A stretch of 64,000 nt of DNA, from contig JASKMD010000009.1 of the NCBI GenBank assembly GCA_030144725.1, forward strand, positions 4,761,124-4,825,123. The letters run 5' to 3'. Every line of letters begins with the position of its first letter. The first letter of the stretch is position 1. Made by a program: the position numbers and the translations under genes. The notes under the pieces are model-generated. The model had not been told where the DNA came from, made no database searches, and saw only the letters and a program-made list of their open reading frames with translations. The DNA is from Haematococcus lacustris. Lineage: Eukaryota; Chlorophyta; Chlorophyceae; Chlamydomonadales; Haematococcaceae. Below are positions 33,501-62,453 of this stretch, in pieces.

Positions 33501-36500
33501 GCATCCTCACTCATGCAACAGGGTTCTTGTGTTACCTGTCAGGTCTCCATGCATGCTGATCTGCTCGTTTGCTGCGTGGTGCCTGCTGCTGGCTGCATAC
33601 ACAGATGTGGCAGCGCCCTCCTCCCCGGGCCCAGCAGCCTACACTGTGGCAGACGGCATGCTGCGCCCAGCCGCCCCAGCCTTCACCATGGGGGTGCGCA
33701 GGGCAGAGCTGGCGGCGTCAGAGGACGGCCCTGCTCCAGGGGACTATGAGGTGCGAGGGAGGCTGCGGCTGGTGGGCCGTGCCATGGGGCGCCATGGGGC
33801 CCTGGGCTGGCCAACATGCCAGTTTGTTTTTCGTTTCGCCCTGATGCACGATTAAATGCGCAAGTGACATGGCATAGATTCATACCCTTGGACAATGACC
33901 TTACATAATAACATCGCACAGGTGAAAAAGTCAGCATGACATGTATAGCGCAAAAAAAAACACTGCGACATGCATGTCCGCCTCTACACCTTCACCAGCC
34001 ACCACCCACACCAGATGTCCAGCATTCGTGTTCCTGTGCTGTCCTCTTCCCCTCGCACTGGCTGGCCAATGCCGCACCCTCCTTAGCGGGCCGACACGCT
34101 TAGCATTACCTAGGGCTTGAGTGAAGCTTTGATAGCAGGGTATGGCACCGTGTGACACGCTTAGGATGACCTGGAGCTGAACTGAAGCAACTAAGTAGCG
34201 GGTACAGCTGAGGGGCCTGAGGTTACTGGGGCGGGTGGGTGATGAGCGGGGGTTGGTGGGTGGCGGTGGTGGTGAGTGCAGAGCCCGAGCTGAGCCAGCC
34301 AGGTGCAGGAGGGGTGCAGGAGGGGTGCGGACAGACTGGTGAAGGGGGCAGACAGACTAGCTGGGTGGCGGGTGGGGTGTCTTGAGCCAAGAACAAGAAG
34401 CACAGCTGTAATGTGAAGTGCAGAGCCTGATCCAGCCCATCCTGACACAAGGGGGTGCAGGAGGGGGGCAGCTTACAGACATGGCCGATCAGGCCACGGA
34501 GGATGGTGGGTGGTGGGTGGCGGGTGCCTTGAGCCTGGTGTAGGCCAATGCTGTAGCCAGCTGTTCCAACAGGGGATGCAGGAGGACTGAGGCCAGTGCA
34601 GGCCGGCTATGGCGTGGGCATGCATGAGGGCGGAGGAGGTGGTTGTGTGACTGTGACTCCTGCAGGTGGACCGAGACGCATGGCGCCAGGGCCCGGCCTT
34701 CTCCATGCCTGCAGCCAGCAGCGTACCCCTTGCCCCAGCCCCAGACAGCCCAGGTGTGCTGCCTCCACACAACCTCATGATGTGTTTCCCTCAACCTCAC
34801 GACCTGTATGCTGCATGCTGCCCCTGCCCCTGGGCCTGCAAACCCTGCCTCTACCCCTGCATTTCCCACAACCTGTCCCCTGTCTCAACACTGCCGGCTG
34901 ACCCTGCCGCTGCCTGCCGCTGGGCTTGCTTGCCCTGCCTCCACCCCTGTGTTTCCCTTTACCCCTGCCCTGCCCTACCTCCACCCCCAGCCCCGCCTCT
35001 GCACAGCCTGCTGACCCCCCAAGTGCCTACATCCCCACGCTCTGCCCCGCCTTGCAACAGCTTCCAGCAGAACCAGTGACACACCATGAAACAATCTAAC
35101 CCCTGCTACTCCGCACACCAGGCCCAGGCATCACCGCAAGCCTCCCAGCCAACCTGCCCACCAGGCCCGCTCTCCGCTTAGTTCCCGTTTATTGCCCTCC
35201 CTTTATTTATCCCCGTTCCAGCCAACTTTTCACCCAGGCCCGCTCTTTGTCTGGTTCCCGTTCATTGCTCCTCAGTGGCTACAGCCTGTCTGTCCTGCGC
35301 CCTGTCCAGCTGCCTGTCCGTCCCCCTCCCAGGCCCTGGGGAGTACACCCTGCCCCCTGCACCGGGACGTGGCCCAGCCTTCAGCATCCCCGCCACCGGC
35401 CGCCCCTCCGGCCCCACCGCCCTAGACTCCCCTGGCCCAGCTGACTACCACATGGACAGCCCAGGCGGGGGAGGGGGGCCGGCATTCACCATGGGGACGA
35501 AGCCTGTGGAGGCGGCTGCCAGGGAGGAGGTGCCTGGGCCTGGTGGGTTGAGTAGTAAGAGTTTCACTACCACTGCTTCTGCTGGAGGCTGTCAGGCTGC
35601 TGGCAGCAACCAGGCTGATCGGCGCCCTCCTTTGGGGAGGCTCTGGCAGCGTGTGATGGCCTGCATTTGGCCTGTGATGGCCTGTGATGCCCTGCATTTG
35701 GCCTGTGATGTCCTTGGCCTCACGACCAAGCCGGGGCTGAGATCTGATAAGTAGAACTACAAGATGGTGCGGTTGGTAGCCAAGGCAAAGCAGGTGCTGA
35801 CTGCTGAAAAATAGGACCTGAAGATGGTGCGTGTTGGCTGTGCTGCTGCTGGTGGAGTGTGGTAGCATGTGGTGTAGTGAGCTGTTGCTGCAGGGCAGTA
35901 CCACCACGCCGCTCCCCAAGCCGGACCCGCCTTCACCTTCCCTGCTGCCAAAGAGCATGAACCCAAGTCTGACCTGACGAATGTGAGGCACAGCAGGCAG
36001 CCAGACCCAATGCCTGCACACCTGCACGTGCCCCAGTAGCCCTACTGGTAACCCTAGTAGCCCTACTGGTAGCCCTACTAGTAACCCTACTGGTGGCAGC
36101 AGTGGCCAGCAGTGGCTTGTCGAGCCTCTGCTTGGCTGCTGTGAAAAGTGCCCTGATGATGGCCCTGGGTAAATGCCACGCAGACGCAGCATGGCTCTTA
36201 CGTCAGTGCAATCTCCTCCTCCTTCCCTTGTCTCGCTCAACTCTCTGTCTGGCTGTCCTATACTCGGTCTCGTGTTCTAAGCCGGCTGCCAGCGTGTGGA
36301 CCCTCCCAGCTATCCTGCAACACGGTGGTGTCCTTCACGGTGGTGTCCTGTTAGGCCCATGATTGCCTACTCTGGGAATGGCCCTCGTGATGGCCCTGGC
36401 TGGATGCCATGCCACTATGTCAACGCAGTCTCCTCCCTCTTCCATTGTCCTGCTCAATTGTCCGGCTGTCAGAGCCTTTCACTCCCCTTTCACTGCCACC

Positions 36501-37239
36501 CAGCCAGCGTGTCGACCCTCCCTGCTGATGCCCCCCTTTCACTGCCACCCAGCAGAAGCCCAACCCAACACCCTACTAGGCTCAGAGACACTTGCTTATC
36601 TCCTTTCCCCTCTCATATTTCTCTGCTGCTGCTGCTGCTGCTGCTGGTACACTGCCCTCCTACCGTCACCTGAACCTGCAGGTGGGTCCTGGTGCATATC
36701 AGCCTCTAGATCCCTCACTGCCTAGGGCCCCGGCTTTCTCCATGCGTGCGCGGCCAGCTGATGGGCGGGCTGACCAGGACATGCCAGGTGAGGCCAGGCC
36801 GCAGCATCAGCAGCACATGCACCCATTCACACCATGCATAGTTGGACTGAAGTAAACAAGCTGCTTATGGGCAAGCAGCCACACCAAACTGACGGTCATA
36901 ACTGGGAAAAAACACCATCACCCATCGGATTGAAGATGCGCATGCTAACGTTCATGCCAGGGCATGTACTTAGTACTGAGTAGGGGCACAGCCAGAGATG
37001 TGATAAGGTCCCCCTGATGATGATCTGCAGAGGTGGTGTGAGTTAGTGTTGATGCATAGGTGCACAACAGGTGAGTTGATGTGGTTCAAGAGCTGTGTGG
37101 GTGTTGCAGCTGTGGAGCAGGTTAGCACTGTAGTGCAGCCCCTCATGGCCGCTGTGATGTGTACGTGCTTCTTCTTCTTCTGCTGCTGCTATGCCATTGT
37201 GGGTTGTGACCAAGCCATGCGTTGTCAAACCGCCTGCTG

Positions 37240-37298
<59 letters not shown>

Positions 37299-40200
37299 GG
37301 TGTGTGCAGGCCCCGGTGCGTACGCGGAGGTGGCCTCCCCCCGTGGCCCCTCCTACACCATGGCCTCCCGCCCAGCCTCCCCAGGTGCCCTGGACAGGCT
37401 GCCTGGCGCTGACTCACCGGGACCCAGGCAAGCCAGCTCCTGGGTTGGTCAGCAGCAGGCCAGACGACTGTGTTGGGCAGCAGCAGGCCAGACGACTGTG
37501 TTGGTCAGCAGCAGGCCAGACGACTGTGTTGGGCAGCAGCAGGCCAGACGACTGTGTTGGTCAGCAGCAGGCCAGACGACTGTGTTGGGCAGCAGCAGGC
37601 CAGATGATGGAGGTCCAGACCCAGGCGCGGCAGGGGCGAGTAGAGGCAGGCTGGGGGAGTAGAGCCAGGCGGACTGCGAAGCAAGGCAGGGGGCAGAGAT
37701 ACACAGTGAGGGGCAGGCGTCAAGAGGGAGACTGGCAGGTGCAGACAAGGAGTGTCAGAACACTGGTGCACCAGGTAGAGGGACGAAGCAAGGCAGAGGG
37801 ATGAGGCAGAGGAGGCCAGGGGCAGGCGTGTAGAGGGAGTCTGTCAAGGGTGGACAGGGAGTGCCAGGCTCAGCCTGGGGCAGGCATGCTGATCAGCACA
37901 GCACAGCAGAGCCCGCCAGATCTGCGATCTGGGGTGGGTGTGGGCTGGTGTGGGCTGGCCAGAGGCCTTGGCAGGGCAGCCAGGGGGCAGGATAGGTGCA
38001 GAGCTAGTAGGCAGCTGGCGGGCGGTCACCTAGGGATCGCCATACATGTGCGTGTTGACTGTATGGGTTTGCAAGCCGTTGATATTTCATTCAAATGGAC
38101 GCTCTGCACTTTACCCTGCACTTGCCCTTCGATTCCCCTTGCCTCCTTGGCTATGCCTGCAGTGCCTACGCCCTGCCGTCGCTGCCCTCTGGCCCTGCCT
38201 TCACCTTGGCTGCCAGGCCCCCTCCCACCAAAGCTGTAGAGCAGGTGAGGGGGCTAGGAGGGGGCAAGCAGGTCAGGTCTGGGGGAATGGAGGAAGTGCT
38301 GAAGGAAGGCAGCTTGACCATGCGCACCTGGGCAGGAGAGCAGCCAGCTTGGCACTGATAGGCTGGTTGCCATTGCTGCTGGCGCTCCCCTCAAAGAGGC
38401 AGGACATCCATCACCTGCTACAGTGCATGACATCCTTCATCAATCACCGGCTGCCGTTACCCTGCAAGGCGGTAGCCATGTAATGCCTGTTGTGCTCTTC
38501 ATGACTGCCACCACCAACATCACCCTGCCACCATCGCCATTATCACTAGCAGCCACCCGCAGCTGCTGGAAGCACCAAGTCTGATAAATATGTAAATACA
38601 TGGCTCATGACCTGCTTACAGTCATGCATGAGTCGGTATCTCATCAGCACACAGATGGCAGATGTATCAGCATCCTGGTGAAGGTACAGGAGCGCCCACC
38701 AAATGCACATGGGCATGCAAGCACAAGTTCCATGAGTTGACACCACCCACCCCAGCGACCTTGAAAGCAGCAGCATGGGCCCACCTGCTGCCCAGCTTGC
38801 CCTCACCCAGGCACCTGGCCCAGCTGACTACCTCTGCCCTGGTCCTACACCAGGCCCGGCCTTCAGCCTGGGTGCCCGCCCTGCTGAGGGCCAGGCCCAA
38901 CCCTCCCCTGGACCCGGCGACTACCAGCACGCCCATGCTGCCACAGGACCTGCCTACACCATAGCTGCCAGGTGTGACACTGCTGCTGCTGCCACTGCTG
39001 CTGCTGCCACTGCTGCTTCTTTGGCACACGATGAGGCTGCACCTGCTGAGGCTGACCCTGCTGAAGCTGTCACTGTTATGGCTGCCACTGCTGAGACTGC
39101 CGCTGCAACACCATGACACTGCCACCGCAGCTGAAGCTCTTGAAGCCAAGGCAACTGCGGCCGCTGTTGCTGCGTCAAGCACAGTGGCTCCACACAGCAC
39201 AGCACAGCCATGCTCCCCAGACCGCTGCGTCTAGCACACAGCACAGCAGCACACCTCACACAGCACAGCAGCTGCTACTGCTGCTGCTGCCAGCCGCTCT
39301 GTGCCACTGTTGCTGCTGCTGCCAGCCGCCCTGTGCTGCTGCTGCTGCTGCTGCTGCTGCCAGCCGCCTGATGTGCTGCTGCTGCGCTGCTGGCCGCAGA
39401 CACGGGGAGTGCCAGGTGGTGGGGCAAGCCGCCATGCCCGGCACAGACAGTCCCGGACCTGGGGCATACGGCTCCCCTGGTCAGGTGGGCTGCTGCATGT
39501 CCATGGCTCGGCTCTGCACCTGGGATACAGTCTGGAGACGGGCTTTGTCTCAGGCAGTATTTGAGGTGGAGTGCTCGCTCTTAACTCCAGAATCTCGCTC
39601 ACTACAGTAGGGATGGAGGTAGTTGCTCTGAACCTGGGCCCCTCTCACCACCCTGGGTGAGAGACCTGTTCAGCCCAGGGCTTTGACACCTGTGGGACTG
39701 GGCCCTAGGCATCAGGGTCTGAGTTTCATGCTGGTTTCAGCACTGGCTCGTGCCAGCAATACCTAGTCAGGCTCAGAGCCCTGCTTGCCTGGGCATACCT
39801 ATGCGCCATGCCTGCCTTGAGTTGCTGTGACTGGGCTGGGAGGCTGGGCTCAACCGCCTCCTCCAAATCAGGGTCGAGGGTCGACCTCTGTATGCTGTAG
39901 GGCGCAGCGCCACCAGCCCAGGGCCCTGTAGTGGCCAGCCCTAGCCCCCGCACAGCCCTCAGGTGCAGCCCTCAGGTGCAGCCCTCAGGCCTCAGGTGCA
40001 GGCCTGGGCCTCAGCTGGGCAGGCCCTCAGCCCTCAGGTGCAGGCCCTCAGCCCTTAGCCGGGTAGGCCTCAGGTGCAGGCCTCAGGTGGCCTTGGCACA
40101 GGCCTCAGGTGAGATCCCTCAGCTGAGAGTTGGACCTGGTGGTGGGGCCACACCCACACCTTATGCCTTACCGTCAGGGCCAGGGTCAGGGTCAGGCAGG

Positions 40201-43200
40201 CAGTGCCTAGTGCCCTGTGTAGCGCATCCTCTGCACCTCTCAGCCCCATTTCTCAGCCCACCTCTCAGCACAACCTGGCTTGCCTGCTGCTTCTGGCACT
40301 TCCTGTGGTGATGGTGGCGCAGCGGTAGCAGTGGTGGATGCCGGCTACTGCCACCACCTCGCTCTGGCACATGGCATAGGGCGGGCGGGCTGCTGCCTGC
40401 TGCTGCCACCTCGCTCACAGTGCTGCTGCTTGCCGCTGCTGCTGGGTGGTGGCTTCAGGGCCTGGTGGGCGCTGGTGGCCCCGCCTTCACCTTCAGGGAG
40501 CGCACCAGGGGCACTGCCTGGACCCAGGGGCCCCAGCCAGGACCAGGGCCAGGTGGGTCCTCCAGCCTGCCTGCCAGCCTGCTAGGATATGATGTCTCTC
40601 CTCGATCAGCAAAGCCTGCCGACAATCTGCCCTGAGGCCCACTGGGCCTGAGGCCACTGGCCCTGAGGCCCCTGCCCTGCCCTGCCCTCCCGGCTCCTCA
40701 CCTTGCGCCTGCTATGGTCACTCCCGCTTCCCATGACCACACCCATCCACCTACCCACACCGACTCTATAACCCGACTCACCGCCCTGCCTCTGGCTCTG
40801 GAGCCAAAGCCGTGATCCACACTCTCCCCCTTGACGCGTATGAGCCTCTGCTGCCCTGATGCCACCACCACCAGGCGAGTACGCTGACCCGCCCTCACCC
40901 AGTGGACCAGCATACAGCCTGGGCGCCCGCACAGCACTGGCCTTGAAGGGGGCGGGGGCTGACGCCCCTGGGCCTGGAGAGTACGACGCACCCGCTGCCA
41001 TTGGTATGCTCCTGGAGCTGTCACATGTCTCACACCCGCACCGTTGATACACACTGTGGTCACACACAGTGGTCACACAGCGGTCACACTAGCACCTACA
41101 CACAGTGGTCACACTGTGTCGGAGCTGCCAGCAGCCCTGTTGGGCCACCTGCAGCTGCAGGGTCTCCGGCCGCAGCTGCCTGTATGTGTGTTTCTTGTTG
41201 ATCACCCTCCTGCATGTGCCTCACGGCTGGGTGGGAAGGAAGACTGAACTCTGAACACTTTGGGCACCACAGTAACCTAGCACCAATGCTCTGCCATACA
41301 GCCTCCTCACCTTCCACCACAAGTGTTCGCGTCCCACCCACTCCTGTCATGTGCCCCTGCCCAGCCCTCTCCAGCCATTTTAGTTCACCACCCCTGACCT
41401 CCCTACCAGCCAGGGGTCAAGGGAGGGAAGGAAGACTGAACGCTGAGCTGCGGCCCTGACCTCGCAACACTGGGCAGGCCTGCACTATGAGGACCTCCGC
41501 ACCCTCCTTATTTAGTTTTTTAGTTTTTTATGGGTTTGTTTTTCATTGGCACCCTCCAAGCCCCCACCTCGCAGCACACCCGCCTGCTGAAAGGTGCGGG
41601 AGGACCGGCCTTCAGCCTGGGTGCCAAGCTGCCGCCCCCTAAAAGCACGGCTGACTCCTCCCCAGCCCCAGGCGACTATGGACTGCCTGAGGCTATCGGC
41701 CCCCTGGGCCCTGCCTTCACGCTGGGGGCCAAGCGCACCGAGCCTGACCCCCGCCTGACCCTGCCAGTGAGTGCCTGCACACCCTGCTGCCATACCCTGC
41801 TGCTGCTACTACGGCCATGCCATGGCGAGCAAGCCCCAGGGCGGGCAGGGGCACGCTGCCTCCTGTCTGTGACCTGGGCAGCTGTGCGGTTCCACCTACT
41901 GCTATGACTCTCATTGCTGCTATGACTCCCCTCGCTGCTGTGCGGTACCACCCACTGTGCTGTGCCCCTGTGTGGTTCCAGCTACTGCTCTGTCTCTCAT
42001 TGCTGCGGCGGCTGCCACTACCAGTGTGGAAACAGCCGCTGTGCTGTGGCCACAATGAGGCTGCACCCCTGCGGCTGCCACCACCGCTGCTGCTGTGATC
42101 TGGAACCTGTCCTCTGACCTCTGTAACCTGTGCTGTATTCCTGGGCTGTGATCGCGCCTGTGCTCCCGCCCTGAGGTGTGGTCATCTCTGAGCCACGCCC
42201 CTGGGCTGTGGTGGTGCAGAACCCGGGGCCTGGGGTGCATCAGCGGCTGTACCCTGCGCCCAGTGGACCGGCCTTCAGCCTGGGGGCGCGGCTGAGGGAG
42301 CTGCTGGGGAAGAAGAAGGGCAGGCAGGTGGCGGCTGGGCCCGACCCTGGCCAGTACCACCAGGACCCTGGAACAGCTGGGCCGGCGTTCACCTTCGCTG
42401 CCAGGTCGGAGCACGTACACTATTAAGGGAGGGAAGGGGCAAGGGCATGGCCAGCTCAAAACTGGGAACGTCAGGCAGTAAGCAGAAAAGAGCTTTGGCC
42501 TTGTTTCCCTCTTCTTCCCCTCGACCCCGTTTCCCCATCGCCCCTCTTGCACAGGAAAGAGTTGCACAGGACGTGGAGCAGCAAAGCCACCTATCCTCAC
42601 CTCATAGATATAAGTGAGAGTGTGTGTATCAAAGTGTGCTCATGTGTGTGGGGGAGGCGAGAGATTACACCTTGGATGGAACCGTAGGGTGGGCGGCAGC
42701 GGCGGCACTGCAGCTGGTGGCGCCTCAGCCCTGGGCCCCACCGACACCGCCCCCTGGCCAGCCCCACCCTCTGGTCCGGCATGGACACTAGCGCCAAAGC
42801 TGGCGGATGCAGTGCCTGCCATGCAGCCTGGGCCAGGTGAGGGCTGGGCCGTGGAGGGGGGCAGTGTGACTGCCTCAGGAGGCAGGCAGGCAGGGAAGGA
42901 GCGGTTGTGTGAAGCTGTCCGCTGGCTGGTTGCTGGTGTGGCTCATGTCCCAATGTCTCTGCCTGCCGCCTAGCAAGACTGCTTGTCACGCCCACGGTGC
43001 ACCAGGGCTGAGGCAGGGGCTGAGGCAGGGGCAGAGGCAGGGGCAGAGTGCCAGCTTCCCTCCTTGACCTAAGGCTATGCTGATCGACAGGGACATGTGA
43101 ATGGGTCACTGAGGATCTTAGTGCGAGTGAGGGTGGAGAGACTGTCTGTGTCATGATGATGATGATGATCACGATGATGGTGATGATGGCACCCTGACTC

Positions 43201-44508
43201 CCTGCCCTACTCATGGCGGAGAGACACCTCCTAGTAGTAGTAGACACGCCGACCGCCTGGCCTCCCTGGGGATGAGTGCATGGCTACTGGTGTGTGGCAA
43301 CCCCTGTGGCAGCGTCATGTCCATCCTATCAGGTCCAGTAGTAGATTGTGTGGCTGAGCAGGTTGGGTCCTCGTGAAGGCGAGCAGGCAGGGAGCAGCTG
43401 CAGTGTGCTGCCCCCTGCAGGTCAGTACACTGTGCCTGGCACAGCAGCTGTGGGAATCCTTCCCTTTGGAGGTGCTGCAGCCGCATCAAGCGGGCCGCGC
43501 AAGCACGTCAGCTTCAGCGGCGGCACACACTTCAGGGACTCGACAGAGCAGCGCAGCGCCCTGCAAGGTGCGTGATGGAGCTGGTCTGGCTGGCTGGTAT
43601 GGCTGCTTTGGCCGGCGGGTCTGGTTTGGCTGGATGTCCAGGCGGGTCTGGTTTGGCTGGCTGTGAGGGCTAGGGGTCTGAGTGGTGGGTGGATGATGTT
43701 TGCCTGGCTACTACCGTGTCAGGGGTGTGTGTGGTGGGCAAGGCCAGGGCTCGGCTCGGCAAGGCCAGCGTCATGGGTGTAGTGGAGAGGCAGGGTTGGG
43801 AGGGGATGCACTGGGGATGCACTGGGAGAAGAGTGAGACGCAATGCTCGATATCACCATGTACCTGAACCCTGGGTTTCGCATCTCTGCCCATGCAGGCC
43901 AGCAGCAGCGGCCACCACTCCAAGCCGAGCGGCGGGCTACGTCGGCCTCGAGGGCTCGGCCACGAAGAGACGCGGCCCGGGGGGTGGGCGTGCCAGCGAG
44001 CCAGCCCTTGTCTCGGCAAGCACCTAGCAGCGCATCAGCCAGCCTGCTTGCGCGCTACGCCTCGCAACCCGCAGGGAGCTCCTTTGTGTATGTGCCGCCA
44101 CCGCCGCCTCAACCCACACGCGTTGAGCAATCATCGGCAGCGGCGGCTACGTTAGCGCGACGCTCAAGAAGCGCTGGTCGCGCAATGGGCCCTCGCGCTG
44201 CCGCGGCCCCCGCTGCTCAACAGCCCGGGCAAATCGAACAGCTGCAGTCAGAGACCGCAACACAGCGAGCAAGAGACGGGGCTGCTGGCAACGTGCAAGC
44301 AGCCGGCGGTGGAGGCGCAGTGCAGTCTGTGCAGCTGCCGAGTGCAAGCCAGGTCGACTTTGCTTTCCCCACCTTACTGCCGGGCAATACCGCACCCACC
44401 GCGAAGTTTTCGTTCGCGCAGGCAGCATCGCGCGGGGGCAGCGCACCTGACGTAGCAAGGCAGCGGATGGCCGCCCTAGCGAACCCTAGCTCAAAACACA
44501 AATTTTAG
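30564..44508 (+). CDS. SHIPPO / sperm-tail PG-rich repeat protein (axonemal, ODF3-like)
   Basis: About 1200 residues from 21 phase-consistent exons: 30564-30841, 31507-31610, 32183-32306, 32485-32593, 32798-33221, 33605-33750, 34666-34753, 35333-35542, 35894-35982, 36682-36787, 37310-37427, 38163-38244, 38811-38971, 39400-39484, 40459-40552, 40875-41003, 41594-41766, 42220-42404, 42688-42836, 43421-43567, 43898-44508 (stop 44506-44508). The unit is PGPG-Y followed by GPAFTMG-R; I count 27 GPAF-type motifs. This is the STPG/SHIPPO repeat of outer dense fibre protein 3 and of proteins associated with ciliary microtubules, so a flagellar axoneme role is inferred. The last two exons leave the repeat and are Ser/Ala/Gln-rich. 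The intron after 37427 has a GC donor. The first coding exon is not identified. A further exon near 40131-40190 (GPG-rich, PYALPSGPG) is possible. Confidence 0.88.
31697..31905 (+). repeat. CTC and CTCCCTC polypyrimidine array in a SHIPPO intron
   Basis: Pure CTC triplets pass into CTCCCTC units, forming about 200 bases of sense-strand polypyrimidine in the intron 31611-32182. Poly-Glu and poly-Gly-Arg frames on the minus strand are its translations. Confidence 0.95.
37241..37297 (+). repeat. CTG trinucleotide run before exon 37310 of the SHIPPO gene
   Basis: About 18 CTG units end only about 12 bases before the acceptor of exon 37310-37427. Shorter CTG/CTGCCA runs recur at 38982-39010 and 39244-39385, also upstream of acceptors in this gene. 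The Cys-, Ala- or Leu-run frames over them are intronic. Confidence 0.9.
37441..37605 (+). repeat. 30-bp minisatellite with alternating variants
   Basis: Six copies of a 30-bp unit starting CAGCAGCAGGCCAGACGACT alternate at their last bases (TTGGT versus TTGGG), giving a 60-bp higher-order period. The array begins 13 bases after the GC donor of the intron 37428-38162. Confidence 0.9.
39940..40120 (+). repeat. CCTCAGGTGCAG-type degenerate minisatellite
   Basis: Irregular 12-14 base units of CCTCAGGTGCAG fill part of the intron between SHIPPO exons 39400-39484 and 40459-40552. Each unit contains potential CAG acceptor and GGTGCAG donor-like sequence, which makes exon calls here unsafe. Confidence 0.75.
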
Positions 44509-44689
44509 GGCGTGCTGCTGTGATGTTATAGCTTGTAGCACTGTCAGGAGTGTAGGCGTGGTGCTCTATTAGCTAATGGCTATGTTGGCTTGGCATGGCT
44601 GCATGAACGTAGAAGCAGGAAAAGCATGCAAGCTGTTGTACCGGCGAGGCTATATCATAGACAGCTTGCATCCGTGCGCGCTTTTCAGT

Positions 44690-61638
<16,949 letters not shown>

Positions 61639-62453
61639 CGTGGGCCCGGCGCGAGGAAGAGTGACCGTGACTGAGACTGGGTGCCATTGTGGAGCTTGCG
61701 ACAGACATAACCTACATGCGCTTGTTGCAAAGCTCGTAACCTGATGCGCATGGAAGGTAGAGCGGGGCTGCATGTTCGCCAATAGAATGATTGTGATCGG
61801 CGCAAGGAGCGTCAACTCCGCACCGACACCTGCCGCGCTCATTCCACTCCTCTTGACAACCACCAAACGTTTGCAGTTACAGAGTTGGTGCAGTGAAATG
61901 CATGTCGCATGTGTTCAGGCCTTGGGGGCTAGAGGCTAGACAACCGTGCCATGTCATCGTAGCACACTTTTGACACAGAAGGGGTAATCCTACATCATCA
62001 CCCATGCATGTCAAGATAGCCACAGACCTCGATAAGTTCTGAAAAGTGCATGCTGCCATACACAACCCCCCACGACTGTGGGCCCCGCCACTGAGGGAGG
62101 GGGTGTGCCTAGGCCTCTACCTAACATGGCCTACCACCCAACCATTTCTCCACGTACAGCTAAAGTTAGGATGCAACATGTGTAGCACATAGCATTGAGG
62201 ACCAGCATGTAGCATATTGTGTACCCGTGTTCCATGCATTCATGCACAATTGAATTTGAACTGAGCTGGTGCGGAGGGGTGATGCTGTGGTCATTGAAAA
62301 GACACAGGGCCATTCAGCTGCCAACAGCTTACTACTTTCAAGTGATGGGGCATTAGCTATAACTGGGATGGGCATGGAGGCATGCGTCCAGTTTCTAGTG
62401 TCAAAGTGCTGCAGGCAGAGCCTCTGAACATGTGATGGTACGCGTGCACGCCC
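61639..62453. other. Convergent intergenic region
   Basis: Lies between the stops of the protease (+) and the ankyrin gene (-). TTACA at 61877-61881 is TGTAA on the minus strand, the usual volvocine polyadenylation signal, and could end the ankyrin transcript. No gene is supported in between. Confidence 0.5.

Noticed and set aside
40131..40190. Extra SHIPPO exon (GPG-rich, PYALPSGPG)
   Set aside because: The frame fits the motif loosely but lies beside a degenerate repeat with many false splice sites; kept only as a possibility in the gene entry.
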